From Lucifuga dentata (lineage: Eukaryota > Chordata > Actinopteri > Ophidiiformes > Bythitidae), in the NCBI GenBank assembly GCA_014773175.1, contig VXCM01001004.1, positions 1 to 64,000 on the forward strand: a stretch of DNA of 64,000 nucleotides, in the 5' to 3' direction. The position numbers and the translations under genes are program-made. Positions 35,420-48,386 of this stretch are shown here, one piece after another. The notes under the pieces are model-generated. The model saw nothing but the letters and a program-made list of their open reading frames with translations. It had not been told where the DNA came from and did not search any database. Position 1 is the stretch's first letter. Each line of letters starts with the position of its first letter.

Positions 35420-35482
35420 ACAGTTTTCAAGTACATAGAAGTACAGTTTTCAAGTATCTAGAAGTACAGTTTTCAAGTATAA
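35420..35482. repeat. Three tandem copies of a 23-bp unit
   Basis: Unit agaagtacagttttcaagta plus three variable bases, repeated three times with few differences. Confidence 0.85.
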
Positions 35483-36019
35483 GTGTGGTGGGTAAATGTG
35501 TATAGAACATTATCCACCACAGCAGAAGTGTGCCAAAGAACACTATTGGCAGTTTTCATAAGAAATTATGTCCAGGTTGCTGTACAAGTCAATACTTCTC
35601 GTAGTTTGGTTGAGGGGGTNGGAATCTGTGATCTGTGTGCCTGTTACATGCTCCTGGTGAAACTTCTTGCTGTCAGGTGAAAAGCAGCAGCTGGTGGCTC
35701 CATATGTATCTGAGGAGCCACATGCTGGTCTCCAACACAAAGCTGCACAGAAGAAAACATACGATTCCGCCAGGGAATGTAGTCCCAGGGGAAGGTAACT
35801 TTTACAGAGAGATTTAAAACGGCCGGCCTTCTACATTCAGACATATATGTTAGCACATAAAGTAAAACATTGAAATTTAAAGTGGGTGTATCACCTGAAC
35901 TTTTGATTTTGAAAGCTTAGGGGATTTGGCAAACAAACAAACAAACAAAAACAAAAAACAAACAAACAAACAAACAAACAAAAAAAAACAGGAAAATTAA
36001 AATACATCTTTAGGTGATG

Positions 36020-36085
36020 GAAAATGGCTGTCAATAACGTAACATTATGGGCTTAAACATGCAAAATCACAGGCATGGTCCTTTA
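36020..36085. mobile_element. MITE family A, terminal fragment
   Basis: tggctgtcaataacgtaaca then cttaaacatgcaaaatcaca and ggcatggtccttta match the termini of the copies at 11801-12090 and 22049-22454. The opposite end was not found. Confidence 0.6.
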
Positions 36086-37741
36086 AGTTCCTTTATATCT
36101 TCATTCAATTAAAAATAACCTGCATTCATTTTAATAGTTTCTGTATATAAAAAAGCAAAAACTCTCAGACACATTTCTGCTTGACTTAACGACAAACTCC
36201 ATTTCAAATTAGCTGGCCTCTATTTGACCCCAAATTAATCTTTTTTTTTTTTTNTTTTTTTTTTTTTTGTTTTTTTTTTGTTTTGTTTTGTTTTGGGCTT
36301 ATAAAGTGGAAAAGCACACACAAAAACTCAACATATACACATGCATGCAGACATACACACTAACACACACACATACACAACCCCCCGGGCATGGTTAAGC
36401 CCTGCTTAGCAGCTCAGTGAGGCTGGCAGGCAGTGCCGCGGATATTCTGTCTCTATTTTGGCTGCTCACCCTCTGCATGCTGCTCCAAATCCTGCTGCTC
36501 CCTTTTCACACATTTTATCTGCCAACCCTGGACCTACAGAATATATACTTTACGTAGGAGCTGAGGGATGATGCATTCTAAATGCAATCTGTAGAAGTGA
36601 AGTCAGCAACCAAGATGAGCTGTTGCGTTAATACTAAAGGAGAATGAGCTTAAACTTAGATCCTTATAGGGAGTTTATACCTAGAGGCACTAAAGACTTT
36701 GTATACTTTTACTAGTTGTGATTAAATGTGATTAAATGCTATTGAAATAAATTGTGAGAAAAAGAGGATGATTCTCCAAAGCCATGACAGCGTTGCCAAT
36801 TGTTAATGATCAATGTTTAATGATCAACTGCCCACCAACGCAGAACGGAAGGAAAAACAGGTAAACGCTTCACTAAGACAATTATATCGGGTAAACATGT
36901 TTTCCCTCAGTCAGTGGAAAGTACCTGCTTAGATAGACTTTGAAAATGATAATTAACATAAAATTTAAGCTGCGACTGTCACTATGCATGTGTGTCAAAC
37001 CATTGCAGGACTTCAATAATGAGGATGCATGAGACAGCTGTCAGGAGAAGCAGGATATGCAGTGTTTATAGTGCATATCACTACTTTATGTCAGTTGAGA
37101 AGGAGGGTAATGCAAATTCTCTGGGTTTCAACAGCATTTGGTGTTTCTGTTGTAATTTATTATCCATTTGTGCAACATTTATGTTAATTTTTAGTAACAA
37201 AAACATCTGAAATTGCATTATTACTTTTAAATTGGCATGTAGAGAACGTAAGCAATAGTATCTGATGACAAAAGGTGACCTTTTGATAGTTGTATGTTGT
37301 GTTCCTCATTATAACTAAGATACAGTATTTTTGAATACAAACTGAATAAGATAAAATTACAGTTGAAAAGATAAAAAAAACATTACATTTTGCACACATT
37401 TGAAAGTATAACATGGGATTATAGTAGATATAGTAGATAGTAACTAAATTAGATTGCTAGTATGTTGAGCAGCACAAAAAAATGACAGTTTCAGGTCAAG
37501 AATGGCCAAACAAAACTTGATTTTTGCTGGATTTGAATTAAAAAAAGAAAAAAAATTATATTTTACTCTGCTGTTTATTGCTGATGGAGACATAGGATAA
37601 CACTGATGCAATTAGAGATGCGTATCTCAGAAACTTCAGTTGGAATAATCTCGTTGCAGAACTTTTCAGTGTTTTGACACATTGGTGTACATTTACAATG
37701 GTTCATTCTATCCTCAAAGTTATTTCATTCAGAGGAGAGAC

Positions 37742-37744
37742 TGT

Positions 37745-37810
<66 letters not shown>
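37742..37810. repeat. Long (GT)n microsatellite
   Basis: About 34 units, one of the longest dinucleotide tracts in the window; it generates the CVCVCV open frames. Confidence 0.97.
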
Positions 37811-37813
<3 letters not shown>

Positions 37814-38202
37814 AATTACAAAATCACAAAGGTGGTGCAATGTGGAGGAAACATGCAGTTGCTGCAGAAGTACCAGTTTTTCAGGCTGTCATTTTGGAGT
37901 TACATAACCCAAAACCCATCCACTTCTCTCAAAGGTTTGGCATTTTTTTTTCTATCAATTACCTCCATTTCCCAAAGGCATGCCTTGCTCCCCCATCCTT
38001 TCCATCCATTTTATCCTTTTTGTCTTCTCCCATCCCGCCCTCCGCTCCCCCCTCTACTCAGCCTGCTGTTCCTTCTCACTTTGTTTTTCTCTCCATAAGC
38101 TTTTTACTCCAGCGAGACATCCATTGTTACCATCTTTCCCCTCTCAATTTAGCTGCTGTACTAACGTGCTCATCCATTTTTCTCCTCCTCAGTCTCCCTT
38201 TA

Positions 38203-38203
<1 letters not shown>

Positions 38204-38253
<50 letters not shown>
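38204..38253. repeat. (CA)n microsatellite
   Basis: About 25 units. It lies 400 bases from the (GT)n at 37742-37810 in inverted orientation. Confidence 0.97.
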
Positions 38254-38255
<2 letters not shown>

Positions 38256-39865
38256 CATTGGTATCACAATGCTTGTGTGAATTGTCCTCAGAAAATGTAC
38301 ATTCCCTGACTCCTAAACCTTTATCCTAAAATCATAATGAAAACTATACAGTGGGGGTAGGGTCTGTTTTTATATTAACATGCAGGCAGAATACTGCTTG
38401 TCAAGGTGGAACAAGTGCATATTCATTTTTCATGTGGAGATCAAGAAGCAGGATGGAATTTTGGGATACGTTTTGGCATGAATGAATGAATGAATGAATG
38501 AGTGAATGAATGAATGAGAACCCTCTCAGCTCAGCTGTAATCACAAATTGAAGTGCACAGGTAATTATATGGCTTTAGTTGATAAAGGGGCACACACACG
38601 CGTACACAAACACACACATACACACTGAGTTTAGTCTCTTTCAGTTAAACACTTTTTTTTTTTTTAAATAAAAAATCAATTCAGCTAATGTGATTACAGT
38701 GTAGTACACACTGAGTTAGATTACTGGGTATCCACTTCAAAATTATAGTGGTTGTCCTAAGTTGTGATGCACCATTTATCTATTGCAACAGTATCGGATG
38801 GTGTTGCTACAATGGCTAGTGCAAGAAATAATCATAATAGGACTGATGGTTAAAACAAGGAAAATCAATTAAAAACATATTTATCTTGAACCTAACTTAA
38901 GCTAGATCATTTCTGGATGAGAGATACAGAAAATATGTGACCTTTTGAAAGACTTTTCATATTGTTAGAACCTTTGGGGGATATTTGTCCTCATAAGAAT
39001 AGAAATATGAGGACATACCCATGCATGCACACACACACATACAAGCTCTTATCAAAATATAATATAATGTATGTAAACAAAATCCATTCACCCATCCTCT
39101 CCCCTCTCTCTCTGTTATCTGTCCTCCACCCCTTCCCCTGTTAAAAGAATAATAATAAACAAAATTCCAGTATACATAAGTACAATGTACACAGATCTGT
39201 TGAAGGGAAAATGTTGGATTGTTGCTTCCAAGTCTTTGCCAAGAGGGAAATCTCACATATAAAATGGAAAAGCAGAGACAACACATCTCCAGTCTTTCAT
39301 CAGCAACAATCATTCAGGCAAAGTGACACATCAAACCTGAACATGTGAACGTCTTACCTGAACAATAACATATGAGCTGCATGAATATCTGTGTGAAGTT
39401 CTCAGTGTTCTCCTCATTATCTGAATGACTGACAGATTTTTCAATAGCCAAGCTCACATGAATGTGATGCAGACCTTTCCCTGACTGAAAATTCATTTAT
39501 AATAGCAAGTCTGCATCAAGAGAAATGTCCACCAGTCATCAGTCATTTGATCAGAAATCAACAAAATGAATTTGACATCCTGATGTCTCTCAGTACAGGA
39601 AATATCGTCAAGAGGAGTGAGAATAAACCCTTTTTTGTATGTAATCTTGATAAATGTGTGTGTGTCTGTGTGCACAGTAGCCTTCCAGTTGTACACAAGG
39701 GAGAGAGTCATAGTCTTGTGTGTGGTTGTGTGTGTGTGGGTGCAAGTGTGTGGGTGGTTTGAGATTGTGATGGCCTGTTCACCCGGCGATCTCAGCTGTT
39801 AAGCTCCAGTGTTTACTCATCTGACCCCAAACTTAGCTCCTGATATCTCGTGCTTATACTCACTG

Positions 39866-39867
<2 letters not shown>

Positions 39868-39935
<68 letters not shown>
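39868..39935. repeat. Compound (TC)n(AC)n microsatellite
   Basis: About 20 TC units followed directly by about 13 AC units. Confidence 0.95.
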
Positions 39936-39942
<7 letters not shown>

Positions 39943-41459
39943 ACATACAAGCACATAGAAACCAGTCAGTTCAATCTATACAATTAATTCACTCAGCTTA
40001 CATGTACCACCTTACCCCAATTAATCCAAATATAAAATAAGCCATGCATTCAATCCTAAGCAAAAGCCATCATCAAAAAACCATGTCACACTCAACATCA
40101 ATGAAAATGCATTATGTTATTATGCTAATCACTGTACCCTCCCCCCCAAAAAAACATATGTATGTATATATATAATCCAAAGACACAGGTAACATGGAAA
40201 CCACATTCAATTCTTATTATGATTTTTTTTTTTTTTTTTTTTAATGATAAGAAAATGTACTTTAACCATCTTATTCTCATGCCTTCTGTCTGGCTCTGGT
40301 TGTGTCTCCTTGTAATCCTGTGTAATCCTTTCCTGGTGGCTACATGTACGACATTTCTCATGTATTATTATTTTTTGTGAGGAGGTCGCCCTTATTACTT
40401 TTTAAGACCAGACATTTCTGGGAGGCAAAACATGCTGTAGCAGACTTACAGTGAAGACTGAATTAAAAGACAAGAAATAATGAGAATAGAGACATAGCGA
40501 GTACAGAGAGAATGTTGGCAAGTTTCACATGTTTGAGGTTTGAGGAGATTTAAAAGGCATTAAATTGGGTTTGGTGAGCAGGAGGTCACTAGTTCAAATA
40601 GTAAAGTCTGTGCAAGTAAAGTGAAGAGACATCAGTGATCAAGCTGTCTTTGGCAGATGATGCCATTTTGAATGAAATGATAATGATTTGATGTTAAATA
40701 TGTCTTACTGTATATTCTCAGTGTTTTTATTGTTTGCTCAAGTGTACAATTGTACAATGTATGGTGTTAGTATATTTTAAAGGCTTATCGAGACACATTT
40801 CATTAAGAGGCAATAAAGGTTTTATTCATTTATGCATCTATGCATTATCTTTGTCTTAAATAACTATAGTGAAGTCAGAAAGATCCAGAGACTAAAAAAA
40901 AAAAAAAAAANAAAAAAAAAAAATGAAATTACATATTGATCTTATGAAATGTTCCTCCGCAGCCCGATTTGCAAGGCCAGCTGGATGTTCAGTTCATGTC
41001 ATTCAGCTGGAGCCTCCTGAGAACAACCTACAGATGACAATTTGCCACGGTTTGAGATTTTACTGTGGTTTTATATCCAGGATTGTCTGTCTTTTTCCCA
41101 AAGGATCCATATTTTTCTATACCTTTGCAAAACTGATTCATCACACTATTGTGTATCACAAAATGTCCCATGAATTAAGGCCATTATGGCAGGTCAGGGT
41201 ATTTAGTCAGCAGATTTACTACTTACAGTGCTTTTGAACATTTTTCCTTTCAATTTATACTTTTGTGTAATATATTTCAGTCTGGCTGACACTGCAGGAC
41301 CAAAGAAGGAAAAGAAAATCCAGTTCATTACCTCTTCTCTCTGGTTAAGCTGTATTTGATATGCACTTTAAAAATCTTATCAAGTCATTTTTTTTTTTTT
41401 TTTTTTTGTCTATAACTGACCCTTAAAAGTCTTATTTTCTTACAACAAAAAAATGACAG

Positions 41460-41592
41460 TGAAATGAAATTATATCAATCTTTCAAAAAAAAAAAAATTC
41501 AAGTTTTTAAAAGAATTTTCTAGAANTGAAATGAAATTATATCAATCTTTCAAAAAAAAAAAAATTCAAGTTTTTAAAAGAATTTTCTAGAA
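41460..41592. repeat. Exact 66-bp duplication around an N
   Basis: 41460-41525 and 41527-41592 are identical, with N at 41526 between them. Probably an assembly join. Confidence 0.9.
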
Positions 41593-43604
41593 TCAAATGT
41601 CATTTTTGCAGCAATATGCCTTGCTGAAAATTCTTGAAAAAGGTTGTTCTTACAGCACCAGCATACAGTATGTTTAATTGATGATAATAAGAGACAAAAA
41701 TGACTGAGGATGATTTTTTTTTTTTTTTTTTTTTTTNAAAAAAAAAAAGGTAAATCAGGATGTGCGCTCTATGGAGGCCAGTACAGCACAGTGCTCTTCT
41801 TTTCAGCCTGATTTGGTTCATTGGAGTAGGATGAAAAAGCTGCAGCGTACATTTTAATACATTTTCAGTGTAAAGGAGCACATACAGTTTATGACAGTGC
41901 TCATGGATGGTTTTGTGACTGTTCACAGCCTGTCAGGGAGAGAGCTGGCACAGCTGGCAAACCCTGCAGAGGCTCTCTAATAACAGCTTGTGTATAGGTT
42001 CACTGGATGCTCATCCTATATCATGGACAAATTAAGTCTGTTGGATTCAATAGGCCAGTCATTACTTTCACATTTTTTTGTAATTCAGATAACCCTTTTT
42101 CAAGTTAAACAAACTCTGATTACTTTATCACCAACAATATAAGAAACCGCTATTAAGGAGCATGAGAGCCACAGCAGCTAAATGAGTAAATATTCCAAAT
42201 ATAAGTAATGAAGAGGTTTAGATTTTTTTTTTTTTTTTTTTTAAGAGAAGAATTGGTAGAGCAATTAGTGGCAATCAATTAATGCATTAGACTCAATAAT
42301 GTCTTACAGATGTACAGGTTAATGAAACCATTTCATTGACATTCATGCCAAGGATGCCTCAAGGTCAATTTCATATTAATTTTTATGTATCAAATATGAT
42401 CTGTTTGCCATATGTCATTAGAAAATATGTTATCCATATTTTACGTTAAATGAAGCTACTTGTGATGCAAATCAATTTTTTGCTTGAAAATTTGGCATTA
42501 CATCACTATCTCATCCCATCAGACCTCATAATTTACCTGCCAGGGGAGGTCCTGCACAGCTGGTGACACTGCAGTGGTGCTGTGAGAACAGCTTGCAGCC
42601 AGACTCATAAGACCACAATGAACAGAGACATAAAAAGACCTTATGCCTTTATGTTTCTTTTATGTGCTGGCAGACACCACAGCCAAAAATGCTGAAGCCA
42701 CTGAATTCAGGCGGTGGCGTATTCCCAAAGTTTCTTTTATCATGAGACCGCAGAGATTGAACATTTTGTTATTCAGATGGTTAAAGAGAGAAGAGTTGGT
42801 AGAGAGAGAGAAAAAAAAGCTTGTAACCATCTCATTAATTGCAAAAGTGTGACATTTTTTGAGCTTACCTACAGTATACAAAGAATACTAAGCATTATAA
42901 ACATTATTGAAGATGCACAAACACCAAAGTGAGGTGCAAAAGAAAACAAAGTACATTTCTTTCTCAGCTTATGAATTCCCTCAGTGTAATGCCTGTGAAG
43001 ATCTGATTTCTAGCTGATTAAAAGAGGTATCTAATGAGCTAGCCTTCTAAATTTTTCATACAGTATTTTCAACAATGAAACATAATGACATTAAACAGGG
43101 TCACTTGGCATTTATGTATAATGGTTGGCTCCATTTACACCCTGTAATCTGAATCAGGATATGTTATCCAGATAAGGAAAAGAGCAAGTCATTGCATACC
43201 GTAAATGCATGCAGCAGATACATATTTGAGTTAAAATCCACCTACAAGTCAAAAATGTCACCCTGCCTTGTCTTCTCACTCTCTTTAAGTTATTTTGAGT
43301 CAGGAGTTGTGACTTGTTGTAAATGTATAAACAAATGCCTGAAATGAGGTTTATTTATTTATTTACTTTTTTAAAATTTCTTTATTTACTTATTTTTTTT
43401 TTTATTGGATAAAGCTTGTCCATGGACCGAGGAGGAAACACTGTTTAATAACATAATGACTTGCCTACTGAAATCCAATCACAATGCAGACAGAATCCAG
43501 ATAACGAGATTGTATTTTAATACAAGGTGTAAAACGTATCTAAGATTCATAATAACTGAGATGGTGCTAAGATTGCAAGCAATAATATCTACTACAAAAT
43601 TGAA

Positions 43605-43616
43605 ATATTTTTACAA

Positions 43617-43671
<55 letters not shown>

Positions 43672-43684
43672 NATATTTTTACAA

Positions 43685-43740
<56 letters not shown>
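43605..43740. repeat. (ATT)n microsatellite, duplicated across an N
   Basis: atatttttacaaatta followed by (TTA)n occurs on both sides of N 43672. The true locus is probably a single (ATT)n allele. The 163-residue poly-L/poly-Y open frame here is not a gene. Confidence 0.93.
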
Positions 43741-43741
<1 letters not shown>

Positions 43742-44905
43742 TTACAAATTTAGCAAGGTCGGAGCTCTTTCCTTTCAAATGTCTCTTTCTATATCTTACT
43801 TCGTTTTACTCAGTAATTCATTTGAGTACCCACTCATTCTCATTCAGAGACATGATGGATTTCACTGAAGCCACTGCCAGAAACAGTGACTGCTAACAAA
43901 AGTGCTCCATTAAAGGGCAGATCTATTTAAGACAGACCCTTACTTTCCAGCTCATGAAAAATTACATTTCCGAGTCACTCCCATATTGAAGAAGGCAGAA
44001 CAGCATTAAACGCCTCATCAGTATGACAGATATGAGTTTGAACGGTCGCTGATCTTGCCTTGAGTGAAAAATGGGTTTTGTGTTGCAACTAAAAAGAGCT
44101 ATCATAAAACCAAATCAAGCCATAATCATAATTAAAGTTGTCCGTAGCACTCAGAGTGTCTTTAATCATGATTATAACCATGATATCTAATGCTGAAATG
44201 CACTTTTTCAATGGTGTCAAAATCTGAACTGGTTGAAATTTGATGATTTATACAAGTTGCTGTATATTTACCTGCTGATGGACTATACAGCTTAAGTCCT
44301 GGATAAACGACTGTTTAAGTTTTGACCAGTGAGGCCAGTTCAGCCTAAATGACTTGTCTGCTTATAGCCTGACCAGAAGCTTCTATAGGAACTTTTTAGA
44401 TTGACACTAGCTATATCTGAATTTAACACACATTTCAGTTTATGTTCTATTTGTTATCAAATCAAAGGGCAGCATTAGCTCTTTGTTTTAAATCACACTA
44501 TATAATTGTGGTGATGATGAACCTTGAGGCAATGACACACATAAAACACCGTCAATGGACAAATTTGTCTTTTCTTTTTTTTTTAATCAAATCTGTCCTG
44601 TGTGATTATCCAAACTGTTACTTATGTATAATCAATTTTATGGCCTTTAGTGTGAACAAATGCCTAATAACCAAAGTTATACAGTCAAGTTCATTGCTGC
44701 CCCATTAAGTGTACAGACACATACACACCCTGACATGTACTACATTTTATTGGATGATAAAATACTGCATTATGAGCAGACTGTAACCAATGGGAACAAA
44801 ATGAATAAATCTCTCTGACTTGTTGTCCCCCTCTCTACCTGTCATATAAACAGCGTATACACCAACAAACACATATAGAGGGATATTAAGACTTCAAAGG
44901 GCTAA

Positions 44906-44910
<5 letters not shown>

Positions 44911-44940
<30 letters not shown>
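44911..44940. repeat. (GA)n microsatellite
   Basis: About 15 GA units. Confidence 0.93.
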
Positions 44941-44942
<2 letters not shown>

Positions 44943-45708
44943 CCCCTATGCTCTGTAATACCCCCCTGGTAGTTGTCACATCCCGTTAGTTGCGCTGGTA
45001 TGACAGCTTTGTTAGGTGTTTGAGTTTGTGTAGAGGTGTTCATCTATTTTAGTGATTTTTCTCAGTCTCCTTATGTGTATTATACAGTGTGTGTGTGCAC
45101 GTGCATGCATGTGTGTGTGTGTGTGTGTGTGTGTATGAATGTGAGAAACCTTGCACTCTTTATCCTGGTGTTGCAGCGCTCTCTCTCTGGCAGGTCAACG
45201 TTTGAGACTTTTTACTAGATGATCATAGACGTCCCGGTCCCTAAGCATACACTCTCTCATCTCCATAATCCGTCCATTCCTAAAAGGAAGGACAGGGAGA
45301 AAAGAGGATAAAAGACAGTGAGGATGGAAAAATTGAGAGAATAAGCCAGAGAGAAGGAGAAGGGAAGAAAATTAGAAAAGTGGAAAATGGAGCCGTATAG
45401 AGGGAGATGATGGGGGCAGGAAGGGATGAGATGGATAAAACAAAGAGAGAGAATGAGATTATGAGCCAGAAATAATGAAGTGTGGGAAAAGAAGAGGAGG
45501 ACAAAGGAGACATGGGAAAAGGGAAAGAGTAAAAAAGAGGGAACATAGTTGTGGGAACAAAAAAAAAAAAAAAANAAAAAAAAAAAAAAAGAAAAAAAAA
45601 GGAAAAAAGATAATGAAGGAAATAGACCTTGGTAGAAGAGGGAGAGCAGGGATATGGAGAAGAGAAGCAGATTTTCATAAAGAGAACAGAAAGAAAAAAG
45701 ACAGGGGG

Positions 45709-45720
<12 letters not shown>

Positions 45721-45754
<34 letters not shown>

Positions 45755-46069
45755 AAAACAGACACAAGGAGAGTCATTGTGGTTGGTGACAGCTTTATTA
45801 AGGATGAGGCAGTCTGTGACTGCAAACTCATCACTCTGCCAGTGGTAATGCAGATGCACACACATACACACACACACATGCACACACACACACACACACA
45901 CACGCATGTACATGCGCACATGCACGCGCATGCTCATGTACAGCCAGACAGGGGATACAAGTGTGCCTGAAGTGTCATGTCAGTTGACCCAAATACAAAC
46001 AGACAAAAACACACACATATAGGCAAATGTGCACATACACCTGAATGCACACACACACATACACATGCA

Positions 46070-46118
<49 letters not shown>
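45721..46118. repeat. Cluster of (GA)n and (CA)n microsatellites
   Basis: (GA)n at 45721-45751, CA-rich 45855-45903 and (CA)n 46073-46118. Preceded by about 350 bases of purine-rich DNA with poly-A around N 45575. Confidence 0.9.
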
Positions 46119-46124
<6 letters not shown>

Positions 46125-47584
46125 AAATACACATAGCCTTAGGCCACATGGGACAGCCAGTGGCTCAGACTACAGACAGCCAGAAACAGGAAACAACTAA
46201 TTATAATTGGTGTGTTTAGACACACACTACACACATGCACACTCTGACACATGCATAGTGTGAGTGTACATGATCCACAGAGAGAGACATGTATGTCTGA
46301 TGACTTAGTTATCATTTGTAATGTACATGAAGTTTCCTCTGAGGCAGCGTCAACCTACTTCCACACAGAAATGAGGGAAGGAATGAGAAACGGGAATACT
46401 TAAAGATAAACAAAGAGATGAAAGTTAGCCATGAAGTGACAGTGAGTATAATATGATTAAACAAACTGAGCAGGATTATGAACTGTTGAGGTGTCATGGA
46501 ACATATAATTCATGTACATAGCTTTTTGGCTTAATTATTTTTCTTTTTCGTCATACCAGGCAGAAATATAACTTGGTCCTTATCTAGACTTAAAGTGGGA
46601 GTAAAGCTGCTTGTACACTGAGACCTTTCTCTGTATTTTAGCCAAAAGTGTTCAGTGTTTTACTCTATATTTCAAGGACATTATCATGACAAAATAACAA
46701 AGTGGTCGTATAAAATTTATATTGGAGGGTGGCTCCAACTGTGACAATTATAAACTGTCATAAGTTGTCATTTTTGGCTTATAGTTTTGTGCAGTTTTCA
46801 CCTAAAATACAAGAGGGTGGACAAACAAACTTAAAAGAGGACCTCTCCATAACCCTGTCATTAAGTGACACTATTGATCTTTAAAGGGGCAGATTCTCCT
46901 GCTATTGATTTTAGATGGGCATTCTGGTAGCCAAGTCCTCTAAAGTTTCAGCTGAGAGCAAGCCTGAGTGGTTTAAGTAAAGGATGGAAGAAGCACAGCT
47001 TCTAAAATGATGTCAGGGAAATCAAGTGAAGGTTGGAGTTAAGCTGTATTTGTGACCTTGGCTGCTTGCAACCTCTGTGTGACCTTTCTTACAGTCTATG
47101 ACTCCAGGTGCTGCCCCTCCACCCATCCTGCCCCTCCCCCTCACTTGAAATATTCTTATGTAAGTCATTTTGCTTTGTTATAAAGTACACAACCAGAAAT
47201 ATAGGAAAGAAAGTTGTGCAGATAAAAAGGAGAAGAGTCTGGGATACATGGGAATTACCCATGTAATCTCAGACTCTAGGGAAAACTAGGGAAAATTTTA
47301 AAAAATCATTATCCTACAATAAAAATATGGCCAAAAATGATATTTATATTATCTTTTTTAAAAGTCTCATATATGTACTGTATATACATATATGTATATA
47401 TGTATATACAGTGGGATCCAAAAGTCAAAAATCTGTGATGTTTTCTATGTAAATCTGGAAACAATCAGAAAGTCTGACATCACAAGGAGCTCTATGGAAC
47501 ATTTTCAAACCATGCTGGGATAACTTGGGTCATCAGGTTTTCCACAAACTTGTGGAGTCCATGCCAGCTCGAGACAAGCTGTCA

Positions 47585-47883
47585 TCTATCTATAAAGCCA
47601 GAAATCTCTGTCTGTCTGTGGCACCAATATCTCAAGAATTCACCACTGTATCAAGAGATATTCAGCAGGTATAATGCTCAGGACCTAAGGATGTGCAGTA
47701 TCGCATGTGAAGTTGTTTGGATGAGTGGTTCTCAAATTGAGCCATGCCGGTAAAAAGTAGTCAGCATGGCAGGATATGCTCCGGGCACAGCAGCATATGC
47801 TCCCCTCCACACTTATGGTAGGCTGCTGTGCAAAACATAAAGTCCGGCCTGGTCCGAACAGGCACGTTTTCAATGGGCACTAG
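47585..47883 (+). mobile_element. Helitron-like non-autonomous element, copy 2
   Basis: Starts TCTATCTATAAAGCCAGAAA right after an A and ends GGGCACTAG. Shares its interior with copy 1 (34619-34955) and copy 3 (47884-48235): ttcagcaggtataatgctca, ggatgtgcagt, tggatgagtggttctcaaat, tccgaacaggcacgttttca. Copy 3 begins at the very next base, giving a head-to-tail CTAG|TCTAAC junction. No coding capacity. Confidence 0.75.
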
Positions 47884-48235
47884 TCTAACTATAAAGGCAG
47901 AAATCTGTCTGTCTGGCATTGACATCTCTAGAACCCTGCACTGCATGAAGTTGATATTCAGCAGGTTTATTGCTCAGGATCCAAGGACGTGCAGTGTTGC
48001 ATGTTAAGTTGTTTGGATGAGCAGTTCTCAAATTTAGCTATGCCAGCAAAAAGTAGAACGCGCAGTAGGATACGCTCTGGGTGCAGCTGCAGAATACGCT
48101 CCGAGTGTGTCAGCATATACTCTAGTCCAGTGACACGATCTCAACTCGAGCCTGTATAACAAAGCTAGCTCACGAGGACGTGCAGAACAAAATTACGGCA
48201 GGCTGTGGCACTCACCATAAAGTCCACTGCACTAG
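47884..48235 (+). mobile_element. Helitron-like non-autonomous element, copy 3 (tandem with copy 2)
   Basis: Starts TCTAACTATAAAGGCAGAAA immediately after CTAG of copy 2 and ends CACTAG is not exact: it ends gcACTAG, followed by T at 48236. The interior matches copies 1 and 2 (gaaccctgcactgcatgaag, tttattgctcaggatccaag). The 3' third has diverged and contains a short internal rearrangement (gctctgggtgcagctgcaga, then acgctccgagtgtgtcagca). Together copies 2 and 3 form one insertion between A 47584 and T 48236. Confidence 0.75.
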
Positions 48236-48251
48236 TTAAAACAAAAGGAAA

Positions 48252-48386
48252 GGGGGGCATACCAAATACTAAGATGTTCTGAAATTCATGTACATTTTTC
48301 AAAGATTCAACTTTTCAGNGGGGGGCATACCAAATACTAAGATGTTCTGAAATTCATGTACATTTTTCAAAGATTCAACTTTTCAG
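48252..48386. repeat. Exact 67-bp duplication around an N
   Basis: 48252-48318 equals 48320-48386, with N at 48319. Probably an assembly join inside the Tc1 relic. Confidence 0.92.

Larger units (their letters stand above)
35341..47406. other. Intergenic: no gene seen
   Basis: Twelve kilobases with no recognisable exon. Contents are a (caaa)n tract (35933-35980), a MITE fragment (36020-36085), microsatellites (37742-37810, 38204-38253, 39868-39935, 43605-43740, 44911-44940, 45106-45133, 45721-45751, 45885-45903, 46073-46118), an exact duplication around N 41526, and poly-A/T runs around Ns 36254, 40911, 41737 and 45575. The remainder (36400-37650, 38260-39800, 41900-43550, 46150-47400) is AT-rich unique-looking DNA. 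Confidence 0.7.

Noticed and set aside
37682..38309. Plus-strand frames of 109-146 residues
   Set aside because: Anchored in (GT)n and (CA)n tracts with pyrimidine-rich filler, open in several frames at once.
43405..43896. 163-residue open frame, one of the longest on the plus strand
   Set aside because: It consists mainly of poly-L and poly-Y from an (ATT)n tract duplicated across an N. No family similarity and no gene-like codon use.
45257..45937. Overlapping minus-strand frames of 213-226 residues rich in CVCV, SLSL and FFF
   Set aside because: They translate (CA)n, (GA)n and poly-A in two frames at once. Low complexity, with an N inside.
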